From Candidatus Thorarchaeota archaeon (GTDB taxonomy: Archaea > Asgardarchaeota > Thorarchaeia > Thorarchaeales > Thorarchaeaceae): a stretch of DNA of 19,717 nucleotides. This document shows positions 7,769-14,756 of the stretch, in pieces. Location: NCBI GenBank assembly GCA_013138615.1, contig WTCK01000058.1:1-19717 (forward strand), given 5' to 3'. Position 1 is the first letter of the stretch. The number at the start of each line of letters is the position of its first letter. The notes under the pieces were generated by a model. That model saw only the letters and a list, made by a program, of their open reading frames with translations. It was not told the origin of the DNA and ran no database searches. The translations under genes and the position numbers were made by a program.

Positions 7769-7784
7769 GTGTACAACAGTGTAC
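7769..7784. promoter_or_regulatory. Operator-like repeat GTGTAC-N4-GTGTAC, distal copy
   Basis: GTGTAC boxes at 7769-7774 and 7779-7784 separated by AACA, the same spacing as the proximal copy 97 bases away. It is about 40 bases upstream of the TATA box of the aminotransferase gene. Paired sites flanking a promoter are typical of archaeal repressors or dual regulators that bind cooperatively. Confidence 0.5.
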
Positions 7785-7840
7785 CTTACTATGAGGTTCT
7801 CAAGATAGCAGATTGATGTCTGTGCCAATAATGAGAGGTT

Positions 7841-8632
7841 CTATCGAGTTTCTGCAGCGATGCTCGCAGCGATTGCTGCCGGATCATCAGACTCCACAAT
7901 CGACCTCGCGGCAATGACGTAGGATGCCCCGGCTTCGATTGCATCCCGTGCTCCGCCACCCTGCGCGCCTATACCGGGACTAATGATTGGAACAGTAGAG
8001 CCAAGCACGCTCCTAACCTCGGCTATCTTTTCAGGATATGTTGCGCCCACAATAACACCATCGGCTCGCCAGTTCTTGGCACGCTGTGCAAAAGTCATGT
8101 ATAGCGGCTCGCGTGCTTTCTTGTTCCTCCCAGTGGCCACGTACAATCCGTAGCCCTCATCAGCAGCTGGATGTGACATATAGCAGAGAGTTATGACCCC
8201 TCTATCTTGGCGCCGGGCCATTTCAAAGACGGAATCAAGTCCACCCTCCCAGCCGACAAGCGGATTCACTATCACAGCATCGAATCCGGCCTTGAAGTAG
8301 TAACGAGCAATCCACGAGTTCGTGTTGCCAATATCGTTAATCTTACAGTCCATTATAGCGGTCAGGCCTAGGTCATGAATGGCGTCTATAATCTTCGGGA
8401 CTCTATCGAACACGCCGAGAGGAAGGACCAATTGCCGATTGAACTTAAAGGCAACTGCATGCTCAGCCGTCAGTGACACGATTCGTAGCGCCTCCTTCTC
8501 AAGGCGATCCGCTTCGGCTTTGCGTTTATTTGCCAGATCTGCCGTCAAGTCAAGTCCAACTATCAACCGGCTTTTTCGGACATAGGAGGCTGCCGAGAGT
8601 TTCCTTGTTAATACTTGACTAGTCAACTCCAA
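7841..8632 (-). CDS. pyrF: Orotidine 5'-phosphate decarboxylase
   Basis: OMP decarboxylase converts OMP to UMP, the last step of de novo pyrimidine synthesis. The TIM-barrel motifs are in order in 263 residues: GLD (26-28) on strand 1; FKFN (62-65) with the conserved Lys63; DCKINDIGNT (95-104) with the D-x-K-x-x-D catalytic core; SPGIGAQGG (218-226), the phosphate loop; and AARSI (241-245), with the phosphate-binding Arg243. The loop around 151-176 is somewhat longer than in minimal archaeal enzymes. Start TTG 8632 has no clear Shine-Dalgarno, and a predicted leader under 10 bases suggests near-leaderless translation. It lies 13 bases past the region upstream of the aminotransferase gene and is divergent from the membrane-protein gene at 8704. 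Function is secure from the catalytic motif. Confidence 0.93.
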   Translation of the reverse strand: MELTSQVLTRKLSAASYVRKSRLIVGLDLTADLANKRKAEADRLEKEALRIVSLTAEHAVAFKFNRQLVLPLGVFDRVPKIIDAIHDLGLTAIMDCKINDIGNTNSWIARYYFKAGFDAVIVNPLVGWEGGLDSVFEMARRQDRGVITLCYMSHPAADEGYGLYVATGRNKKAREPLYMTFAQRAKNWRADGVIVGATYPEKIAEVRSVLGSTVPIISPGIGAQGGGARDAIEAGASYVIAARSIVESDDPAAIAASIAAETR

Positions 8633-8664
8633 AGCACCACAACCAAACTATCTGCCGTGCATAC

Positions 8665-8670
8665 TTATAA
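8665..8670. promoter_or_regulatory. Palindromic TATA box shared by divergent genes
   Basis: CTTATAAC, with a palindromic TTATAA core. Its centre is about 36 bases from the GTG at 8704 on one side and about 35 bases from the TTG at 8632 on the other. It is the only strong TATA candidate in the 71-base divergent gap, so it may serve both genes, each with a very short leader. Confidence 0.5.
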
Positions 8671-8703
8671 CACATTACGATACCGAGGTCCCGGCGACGA
8701 AAA

Positions 8704-9765
8704 GTGAAATCAGACTGGATGATGACTCGCATCACAGTAGTCGCAGTGGCATTGATCACGCCAGTGTACTTCCTAACGCTGGTCTTCCTGCTACCGCAGA
8801 TGACTCCATTCTCAAACCCACTTTATGACTGGATCTTCCACTACGCCGTTGCTCCAGCCGTCTTCTCGGTCCCGTGGTTAGCACTCTTGTACTACCAACG
8901 TTACCGGCTTGCAAATACCGTTCAACTAATGCAGGAGAGCACGACTGCAGTGCCTTTGCGATGGCGACTCTTCTATGGCACTAACGCAGCATTCGTGCTG
9001 ATGTTCTTCATCCTCCCAATGGTGACTGCGCCACTGGCAATACTTGGGGGTCTGGCTGTAGCTGGACATGTTTTCTACGGTATAGGTGTTGGCAGACTTG
9101 GCGGAGGAAAACCAGCGGCTGCTCTCGCGGCGGTGGTTGCTATTGTTCTCTGTATCGTCCCCACCTTTGTGTTGCTCAATTTCATTCCAATGTATATGCA
9201 AGTGTGGGAGTCGATTCTGTTCAATTGGAGGACATTCTGGTTCAATGTTGTCTATGGAGTTGCACAAAGCTTGGTGAATGCCTTGAGCTTTGGGGCGCCT
9301 GTTTACTTCATGTACTATGCTGCCGGTGAATATGACAAAGGTGTCTACGGCGAATCCTACACCAAACCCCCGACAAAGTGGATTCGAATTGGTGAACTCC
9401 TGCTCTTCTTCATCTTCGTAGCTCTGTGGCTGCCGCCAGTTCCCACACCATTCGGTACAATCCCATTCCTCGATATGAGCTGGCTTTTCACCAGCTACAT
9501 CAACAACATCTCCTTGATTATTGTCGTCATCATGATCATAGTAAGAAAGGGACTCAAGGTAAAAGACACAAGCACAATGGGAGGTGCCTCCAACATCATC
9601 ATCGTAGCCATGTTTCTCGTTGTGGAGGGTCTCTTCAAGGGAATCTCATTCCTTCAAGAGTATGAGGTACCTGTCAAGACCCTGATTATTTGGCTTGCCT
9701 TTCTGATCTTCGCAATAGTAATCATAGTCAATTTCCTGCGGGCATCACCGAGGGAGCTGTATTGA
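8704..9765 (+). CDS. Polytopic membrane protein of unknown function
   Basis: 353 residues, dominated by hydrophobic segments. About eight or nine membrane helices can be drawn, roughly at 10-31, 44-64, 92-118, 138-160, 178-205, 229-247, 258-281, 297-318 and 326-346. Short positively charged loops (RYR near 66-68, RWR near 86-88, RKGLKVK at 281-287) separate some of them. No transporter, enzyme or sensor signature is recognised, and the segment 207-226 (GEYDKGVYGESYTKPP within it) is the longest polar loop. There is no clear cleavable signal peptide. Start GTG 8704 lies about 12 bases after the predicted transcription start, with no good Shine-Dalgarno, so it may be nearly leaderless. The Nudix gene starts one base after its stop, so the two are probably one transcript. 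Confidence 0.8.
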   Translation: MKSDWMMTRITVVAVALITPVYFLTLVFLLPQMTPFSNPLYDWIFHYAVAPAVFSVPWLALLYYQRYRLANTVQLMQESTTAVPLRWRLFYGTNAAFVLMFFILPMVTAPLAILGGLAVAGHVFYGIGVGRLGGGKPAAALAAVVAIVLCIVPTFVLLNFIPMYMQVWESILFNWRTFWFNVVYGVAQSLVNALSFGAPVYFMYYAAGEYDKGVYGESYTKPPTKWIRIGELLLFFIFVALWLPPVPTPFGTIPFLDMSWLFTSYINNISLIIVVIMIIVRKGLKVKDTSTMGGASNIIIVAMFLVVEGLFKGISFLQEYEVPVKTLIIWLAFLIFAIVIIVNFLRASPRELY

Positions 9766-9766
9766 G

Positions 9767-10207
9767 ATGCATCGAAACCCAGCACTGGCCGTTGATGTCG
9801 TAGTGATTGAGGGCAACAAGATATTGCTCGTGAAAAGGGGACAACCTCCGCACCAAGGTGACTGGGCATTGCCCGGCGGATTTGTAGAGTATGGTGAAAC
9901 GTCGGAAGTAGCCGCTAAAAGAGAGGTTCAAGAAGAAACAGGAATAGTGATTGACCTCAGTGCGATTTTGGGAGTCTACAGTGACCCAGATAGAGACCCC
10001 CGCGGCCATACTGTATCAGTGGTCTTCGTTGGGAAAATGGTCAGTGGTCAATTGCAAGGAGGGGATGATGCGGCCGATGCAGAGTGGCATGACATTAATG
10101 ACCTGCGCGAGGAGCAGCTAGCCTTCGATCATGGGATGATAGTTCAGGACTTCAGACAATGGTTGAAGAACCGCACGACATTCTGGTCCACGATGGACCG
10201 TGACTAG
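9767..10207 (+). CDS. Nudix hydrolase, ADP-ribose pyrophosphatase-like
   Basis: 146 residues with a perfect Nudix box, G38-x5-E44-x7-REVQEETGI (R52 to I60). REVQEE supplies the metal-binding glutamates. YSDPDRDPRGHTVSVVF just after the box (about 70-86) resembles archaeal ADP-ribose pyrophosphatases (ADP-ribose to AMP and ribose-5-P) more than MutT. Other nucleoside diphosphate-X substrates are possible. It is cytoplasmic, with no signal sequence. ATG 9767 follows the membrane-protein stop with one intervening base, which suggests translational coupling. A functional link to that membrane protein is not evident from either sequence. Confidence 0.9.
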   Translation: MHRNPALAVDVVVIEGNKILLVKRGQPPHQGDWALPGGFVEYGETSEVAAKREVQEETGIVIDLSAILGVYSDPDRDPRGHTVSVVFVGKMVSGQLQGGDDAADAEWHDINDLREEQLAFDHGMIVQDFRQWLKNRTTFWSTMDRD

Positions 10208-10230
10208 GTCCGAAGACCAAGAGATGCGGC

Positions 10231-10620
10231 CTATATGTCCAGTATCTCTAGTTTCTCAGCCAATCTGATTATCGGAAGGTAAGCCACCCTTGGTTCAGAC
10301 TCAACAGAGTTAACAAACTCAACAGATTCCTTTGGGCGGGAACCGTATGCCAAGAAATTCCCAGCAGGAGCGGATTCACTCACAGTGTAAACCCACAGCG
10401 GAATTCCTTGCATCTCATAGTAACCGTGGTTCGAAATTAGCGTTCCATAGATGTGCTTTCCATTGTCTTCGAAATATAGCATGCTTGCCGCTCGGTCTCT
10501 CTGGGACCAAGACACCAGCATTCGAGCCAAGTCTGCCATTGATGCTAACTTGAGATTCACGGGCGGTCGAAGGTCGGATTTGCTCACTATTTGCACCGAG
10601 CCGTCAAGCCATGACTCCAC
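10231..10620 (-). CDS. Hypothetical protein, unknown family
   Basis: 129 residues, no recognised domain. It is mixed alpha/beta: a helical stretch near 24-45 (LASMADLARMLVSWSQRD) followed by strands (ASMLYFED, HIYGTLISN, GIPLWVYTVS) and a C-terminal helix. No cysteines, signal peptide or membrane segments. GTG start at 10620 with AAGG overlapping it; an ATG at 10539 (residue 28) would be an alternative. It lies 67 bases downstream of the HerA-like gene on the same strand, so it may be its partner in a transcript, although TTATAA at 10622-10627 and ATATATG near 10668 could give a separate promoter. Codon use is like its neighbours. I consider it a real gene of unknown role. Confidence 0.65.
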   Translation of the reverse strand: MESWLDGSVQIVSKSDLRPPVNLKLASMADLARMLVSWSQRDRAASMLYFEDNGKHIYGTLISNHGYYEMQGIPLWVYTVSESAPAGNFLAYGSRPKESVEFVNSVESEPRVAYLPIIRLAEKLEILDI

Positions 10621-10687
10621 CTTATAAGCTAATAGTAAGGTCGACCATGTTGCATTCGTGGAATGAGCATATATGAAATGCTTCTGC

Positions 10688-12880
10688 CTAGCTCATCGCC
10701 CTTCGAATCTTGTCAATCATCTGAACAACAGTGGCACGGTTATTTCCCACTATTACGACTGGTGAACATACTATTGTGCCGCTCACGCCAGTTGCAAAGA
10801 CACCCCGCAGTCCATTCTTGCTGAACATGACGAAAGTAAGCTCATCATCGTCCACCAATTTCTCGATTGTGAGGCCAGCTGATACAAGCCCTGAAGCTAG
10901 CCAGTCTACAAGATCGGATGGTTTGATGTCTTGAATCTGCACCCGTATTACGTCTCTGTAGAAGGGACCCTTAGTGAAGAGAAATCTGTGTGACTGCTTT
11001 GAGTAGAGTATCGTTCTTGTAAGCGCTTTCAGGAGCATTGACGGCGAGAGAAGACCAAATTGCCGAACTTGCACCTTTGAACTATCAATCACCTGAGCAG
11101 CCACACTAGTAATAGAAGGTTCAATGACATGAGGTGGTGGTTCCGACTCTTTCTCAGCTCTAGGCTCAGTCACTCTAGGGGCTGGCTCATCCGTGATTGA
11201 AAACTCCTGCCGCTCCCTCTCGAAGAGGACTCGGATATACTCCTGAATCCAGTCATCAAGCAGATTCCAGTCTTCCTTGCTTAGCTTAAGTGGAGGGCGA
11301 GGAACCTCGGAAAGTTCTTCAGCTAATTCACCGGCAGGTTCGGCGGCGATTTCTTCCAAGTCCCACTGTAGATCTGACTCTTCTGGAACCCCCTCAGGAA
11401 GCATCAGCCGGGCTGCCTCAAAGAGACTAGACAATCTATCTGTGCCTCCGTGCTGTGACAATCGTGGGCGAATCTGAGTGATGAATCCACGCTTATTCTC
11501 TGTGCTCTGGTCAAAGATCAGAGCCACGCCACGCGGCAAACTACTGATGAACACCTTGTCGCGGAACATATCTGGCATTACTGCAGGAGCTCGTTGCTGA
11601 AGAGCGCGAATATCACCATCATGAGAAAGAGAATGCGAGATAATGATGTCCGCCTGGGATATCGCCTCGTCAGCCACTGCAGATGGTTGTTGAGTACACA
11701 GGACCAGGCTGCATCCAAACCGGCGCCCAAGCTTTGCATAGCCCACAATAGCATCCTTCGCGGGAGTTGCGCTGCCCTTTGGAACCAGTGTATGTGCTTC
11801 ATCGATGATTAGCCATGTAGGAGGAAGCTCCTCTCTTGCGCTTGTCCCCTCTTCTGTCCATGCCATTCTATATGTCAGAACTTGTCTACAGAGCATGTTG
11901 GTCAAAATCGCTAGGACGACCTCTGCATCAGACCCAAGCGGTGCTACATCAATTATCGTGGTTTGACCTGCTACTGCAAGATCTTGAGCGCTCGTTCCAC
12001 TAGGATGGAAGACTCCCAGTCTTGCAGCCCTCTTGAGCCTTTGAATCATCGCGGTTCTTGTTGAAGCCTTGTATAGTTCGTTAATGGAAGGATTCGACTC
12101 TATGCACTGAACCATATCCCTGATACTGAAACTACGTTTCAATGCAACCTGTTCACCAGACTCCAGAGTGTACCCTCGGCGGATGCTCTCAAGGATGTCT
12201 CCTATGAGGTTCTCCATTGCAGTGCTGAGCTGACCTCCCTTCTCAAGCACGTATCCCCAATCACTCACTGTCAGTTCACGGGGGCTTATTGCCAATGGAT
12301 GAAGACGAGCTTTCGTCCGGACCTCCTCTGGAAGACTGTTGTACGTTTTTCGTGGGATGAAAACAGCTACTGGAAATCCCCTAGATTGCAGGTTCCATTT
12401 TTTCAGAAGAGCATCTTGATCCACATTTGGCTCAACAGCCTGACGGAAGACATCAACAGTATCAATCACAACGGTCGCGACCTCAATCTCCTTGCGCTCC
12501 ATCGCAGATGCAAGCTCCTCAACCAAGATTCCAAGTGTGTAGCTCTTACCTGAACCCCTCTTCCCTGAAACGAATATGACGTGCGGACTCACCATATCCA
12601 GATTCACTGGCATTCCTAACAGCGAGGTAAGAATGTCATCCGAGGTCTCCGCGATTGCACCAATCGTACCCAGGCCCGCATTTCGATATTTCCGGTGAAA
12701 GGAGCTGGAGCGACCCAAAACCACGCCAACACTTAGATCCACAAACAAATCGGGTGAATCCCCGACACGGGGCCGATACTCAAGGACACTTTTCGGAATA
12801 AGTTCTATCGGACGGTCAGACTCCAAGTTATCCGAATCCAAATTCATCTCCGGGGCGTGCTTCTTACTGTTATTGTCCAA
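10688..12880 (-). CDS. HerA-like P-loop ATPase (COG0433/DUF87 type)
   Basis: 730 residues. FtsK/HerA superfamily ATPase: Walker A is SGKRGSGKS (105-113), Walker B is LIIDEAH (357-363), and KLGRRFGCSLVLCTQQPS (383-400) is the sensor/arginine region, followed by DIIISHSL. Such proteins form hexamers that translocate DNA. An acidic, Pro/Glu-rich linker (about 505-605) separates the ATPase from a C-terminal domain of about 125 residues (GLLSPSMLLKALTRTIL onward) that I do not recognise. The N-terminal part before Walker A (about 100 residues) is short, with VVLGRSSSF resembling a reduced HAS barrel. There is no nurA, mre11 or rad50 beside it, unlike canonical HerA. TTG start is fixed by a strong GGAGG 7 bases upstream; TTTATC at 12916-12921 is a probable TATA element. 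Confidence 0.87.
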   Translation of the reverse strand: MDNNSKKHAPEMNLDSDNLESDRPIELIPKSVLEYRPRVGDSPDLFVDLSVGVVLGRSSSFHRKYRNAGLGTIGAIAETSDDILTSLLGMPVNLDMVSPHVIFVSGKRGSGKSYTLGILVEELASAMERKEIEVATVVIDTVDVFRQAVEPNVDQDALLKKWNLQSRGFPVAVFIPRKTYNSLPEEVRTKARLHPLAISPRELTVSDWGYVLEKGGQLSTAMENLIGDILESIRRGYTLESGEQVALKRSFSIRDMVQCIESNPSINELYKASTRTAMIQRLKRAARLGVFHPSGTSAQDLAVAGQTTIIDVAPLGSDAEVVLAILTNMLCRQVLTYRMAWTEEGTSAREELPPTWLIIDEAHTLVPKGSATPAKDAIVGYAKLGRRFGCSLVLCTQQPSAVADEAISQADIIISHSLSHDGDIRALQQRAPAVMPDMFRDKVFISSLPRGVALIFDQSTENKRGFITQIRPRLSQHGGTDRLSSLFEAARLMLPEGVPEESDLQWDLEEIAAEPAGELAEELSEVPRPPLKLSKEDWNLLDDWIQEYIRVLFERERQEFSITDEPAPRVTEPRAEKESEPPPHVIEPSITSVAAQVIDSSKVQVRQFGLLSPSMLLKALTRTILYSKQSHRFLFTKGPFYRDVIRVQIQDIKPSDLVDWLASGLVSAGLTIEKLVDDDELTFVMFSKNGLRGVFATGVSGTIVCSPVVIVGNNRATVVQMIDKIRRAMS

Positions 12881-12885
12881 GGGTC

Positions 12886-12921
12886 TCCCTCCCTTTGCCC
12901 AGAAAATAGTTTTCGGATAAA
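12886..12921 (-). promoter_or_regulatory. Promoter and strong Shine-Dalgarno of the HerA-like gene
   Basis: On the minus strand, TTTATC (12916-12921) is TATA-like, and GGGAGGGAG (85-93 of the 12800s) contains a near-ideal ribosome-binding site 7 bases before TTG 12880. This decides the TTG start. Confidence 0.5.
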
Positions 12922-12995
12922 GCTTTGTGGGTTGGCGCGAGTCAACCTGACAAGAGCAGGAACACTCAAAACGACTGCACGTGAGTTGATTGCTT

Positions 12996-13778
12996 ATGCA
13001 GGACCCGATTCAGGATGGCAGTTACATCTACATCTTTCTTGATGCTAAGAGGTATTGGATAAGGAAGGTCAAAGCAGGAGAAGAATTCCATTCCAACAAG
13101 GGGATCATCAAATACGATGATATCATCGGCCGTCCATTTGGCCTTAAAGTGGAGAGTCATTCAGGTGTAACCTTTCAGATACATAAGCCCAGTCAGACAG
13201 ATATTCAGATTTCAATGGGCCGAAATACTCAGATTGTATATCCAAAGGACGCAGGCACCATCTTGATCGAAGCAGGAATATCCGCAGGATGCAGAGTTGT
13301 TGAGGCTGGAACTGGATCTGGTGCGCTTACATACATACTGTCAAAAGCTGTGGGCCCGCAAGGTCACATCTACACGTACGAAGCCCGAGATACCCATCAC
13401 ATCCAAGCAGAGAAGAACTTGAAGCGACACAACGCGCTGGATAACGTGACTATGCATTTGAAGGACATTATCGAAGGTATCGAAGAGAAGACGGTTGACG
13501 CGGTGGTTTTGGATTTAGCAACGCCGTGGTTGGTCGTTGACATAGCTCACAGTGCGCTGAAGCCAAGTCATTATCTTGTAAGCTATAGCCCGACAATCGA
13601 ACAAGTCATGAAGACATGCAAGGCCATGGGCGAAAGCAGACAATGGGGCATGATTAGAACTTTGGAAGTACTTCAGCGAGAAATCATGGTGCGTGAGAAT
13701 AAGACGCGTCCAACGACATGGATGATTGCACACACGGGGTACTTGACCTTCGCCAGAACCCTGACCGATTCCACTTGA
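12996..13778 (+). CDS. trmI: tRNA (adenine-57/58-N1)-methyltransferase TrmI
   Basis: 260 residues from ATG 12996. Archaeal TrmI methylates N1 of A57 and A58 in the tRNA T-loop with S-adenosylmethionine, stabilising the tRNA. A small N-terminal beta domain (about 1-65) precedes the Rossmann methyltransferase. IVYPKDAG (80-87) is a TrmI hallmark, VEAGTGSGA (102-110) is motif I for SAM, TYEAR (127-131) binds the ribose, DLATPW (173-178) is motif IV, and RPTTWMIAHTGYLTFAR (238-254) is the typical C-terminus. A TTG at 12990 would add two residues; neither start has a strong Shine-Dalgarno. It is divergent from the HerA-like gene, with 115 bases between them, and shares no obvious function with its neighbours. 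Confidence 0.92.
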   Translation: MQDPIQDGSYIYIFLDAKRYWIRKVKAGEEFHSNKGIIKYDDIIGRPFGLKVESHSGVTFQIHKPSQTDIQISMGRNTQIVYPKDAGTILIEAGISAGCRVVEAGTGSGALTYILSKAVGPQGHIYTYEARDTHHIQAEKNLKRHNALDNVTMHLKDIIEGIEEKTVDAVVLDLATPWLVVDIAHSALKPSHYLVSYSPTIEQVMKTCKAMGESRQWGMIRTLEVLQREIMVRENKTRPTTWMIAHTGYLTFARTLTDST

Positions 13779-13804
13779 GAATGCTACAGGGCCCCATGAT
13801 TAAC

Positions 13805-13812
13805 CTTATAAC
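13805..13812 (+). promoter_or_regulatory. TATA box of the acidic protein/winged-helix pair
   Basis: CTTATAAC about 50 bases before TTG 13861. Initiation would fall near 13837, giving a leader of about 24 bases containing GGGTGG, a modest ribosome-binding site 6 bases before the start. Confidence 0.5.
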
Positions 13813-13860
13813 AAAACAGCGTTAATTGTTGATTGTTGTTGACGACGCGGGTGGCACATT

Positions 13861-14229
13861 TTGGTTTACGAACATAAGAGAAAAATTTACGCAAAGAAGA
13901 CCAAAGACATCTTGGACGAAAAAGTCACAGAGTCAAAGAAGACAGAATACGATGAGATTGAGGTGTCAGAAACAGACCAGACTGGGTCTTCACTACTTGT
14001 TGTAATCCAAAAAGAGCGCGACCAGAATACGCTTCCAGAAGATAGTGAAGAGATCTCCGTTGAAGCTGAAATGGAAGTTGATGCGGCCACGAATTCAATA
14101 ATCGAAGAGGATTGTCCGGAGTACTCGTCAACTCAAGAGATTCATTTTGAATCCGAGGAAGCGAAGGAAACCTTCGAGAAGAAAAAGAAACGCACATATT
14201 CCGAGTCTAGAGAGAAGCATGAAAAGTAG
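13861..14229 (+). CDS. Acidic, probably disordered protein of unknown function
   Basis: 122 residues, very rich in Glu, Lys, Ser and Asp, with few hydrophobics; a single short hydrophobic patch (SLLVVI, 44-49) stands out. Both ends are lysine-rich (KRKIYAKKTK at 6-15, EKKKKRTYSESREKHEK at the C-terminus) and the middle is acidic, so it is probably largely unfolded. No domain is recognised. TTG 13861 with GGGTGG upstream, a TATA box at 13805, and only 11 bases to the winged-helix gene support a real gene and an operon. Being A-rich it could be a chance open frame, but the reading frame, promoter and neighbour spacing argue against that. Confidence 0.6.
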   Translation: MVYEHKRKIYAKKTKDILDEKVTESKKTEYDEIEVSETDQTGSSLLVVIQKERDQNTLPEDSEEISVEAEMEVDAATNSIIEEDCPEYSSTQEIHFESEEAKETFEKKKKRTYSESREKHEK

Positions 14230-14240
14230 GGGGAAATCAG

Positions 14241-14618
14241 GTGTCCAAAGACTATGAGATCGTAGGGCTTCGGGAAGAAATCAAGGAGCTCAGAAAGACC
14301 GTATTGTTGCTTCATGAAACCATGAACGAGTTGACCTTGAAACTGAAACAGACGCCGCCAGGAAGAACAATGCCCACGGATGCGAATCAATACAACGTTT
14401 TTGCGAATCAAGAGAGTTGTATTTCACGAGATGTAGCTTGGGAGAGATTAGTTGATCTGATTCAACGTACAGATGCAGGATTTACAGCCGCTGAACTTGC
14501 CAGACAATGGGGAAAATCCAGGTCCAGGACCAGCGAGGTGTTGAACCAGCTAGTCGAAGAGGGACGATTAGCCAAGTTCAGAGATGGCCGAAGCATTAGG
14601 TTCAGGCCAGCTGAATAG
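14241..14618 (+). CDS. Winged helix-turn-helix protein with N-terminal coiled coil
   Basis: 125 residues. An N-terminal coiled coil (about 3-37: GLREEIKELRKTVLLLHETM) should dimerise it. After a linker, a winged-helix domain covers about 64-122. FTAAELARQWGKSRSRTSEVLNQLVEEG (81-108) is the helix-turn-helix, with SRSRTSEVLNQL as recognition helix, and LAKFRDGRSIRFRP is the wing. This matches archaeal MarR/ArsR-like DNA-binding proteins; no ligand or metal site is visible. GTG start has AGGGGG 8-9 bases upstream. It is in tandem with the acidic protein 11 bases before it. A regulator of its own operon, of the neighbouring helical-protein gene, or of other genes is possible; the target is unknown. 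Confidence 0.82.
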   Translation: MSKDYEIVGLREEIKELRKTVLLLHETMNELTLKLKQTPPGRTMPTDANQYNVFANQESCISRDVAWERLVDLIQRTDAGFTAAELARQWGKSRSRTSEVLNQLVEEGRLAKFRDGRSIRFRPAE

Positions 14619-14756
14619 CCGAGTGTAATCTAACAGATTCAAATCCAACTGAATCGATGCGTAATCCACTCTTCAAAGCCGATTTTTCCGGGTTCTGCTC
14701 AGGTACTCTTAATAGATGTAGGTATCTTCGTCAATGAGAAAGCTGTTTTCCTGAAG
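14619..14756. other. Intergenic region before the helical-repeat gene
   Basis: 138 bases with no gene. CTTAATAG at 14708-14715 is a weak TATA-like element about 45 bases before GTG 14757. No tRNA-like or strong hairpin structure is apparent. Confidence 0.35.

Noticed and set aside
7613..7828. N-terminal extension of the aminotransferase frame (72 extra residues, cysteine-rich)
   Set aside because: It covers a TATA-like element and both GTGTAC repeat pairs, and family members begin close to residue 73. The cysteine-rich look comes from the TGTAC-rich DNA.
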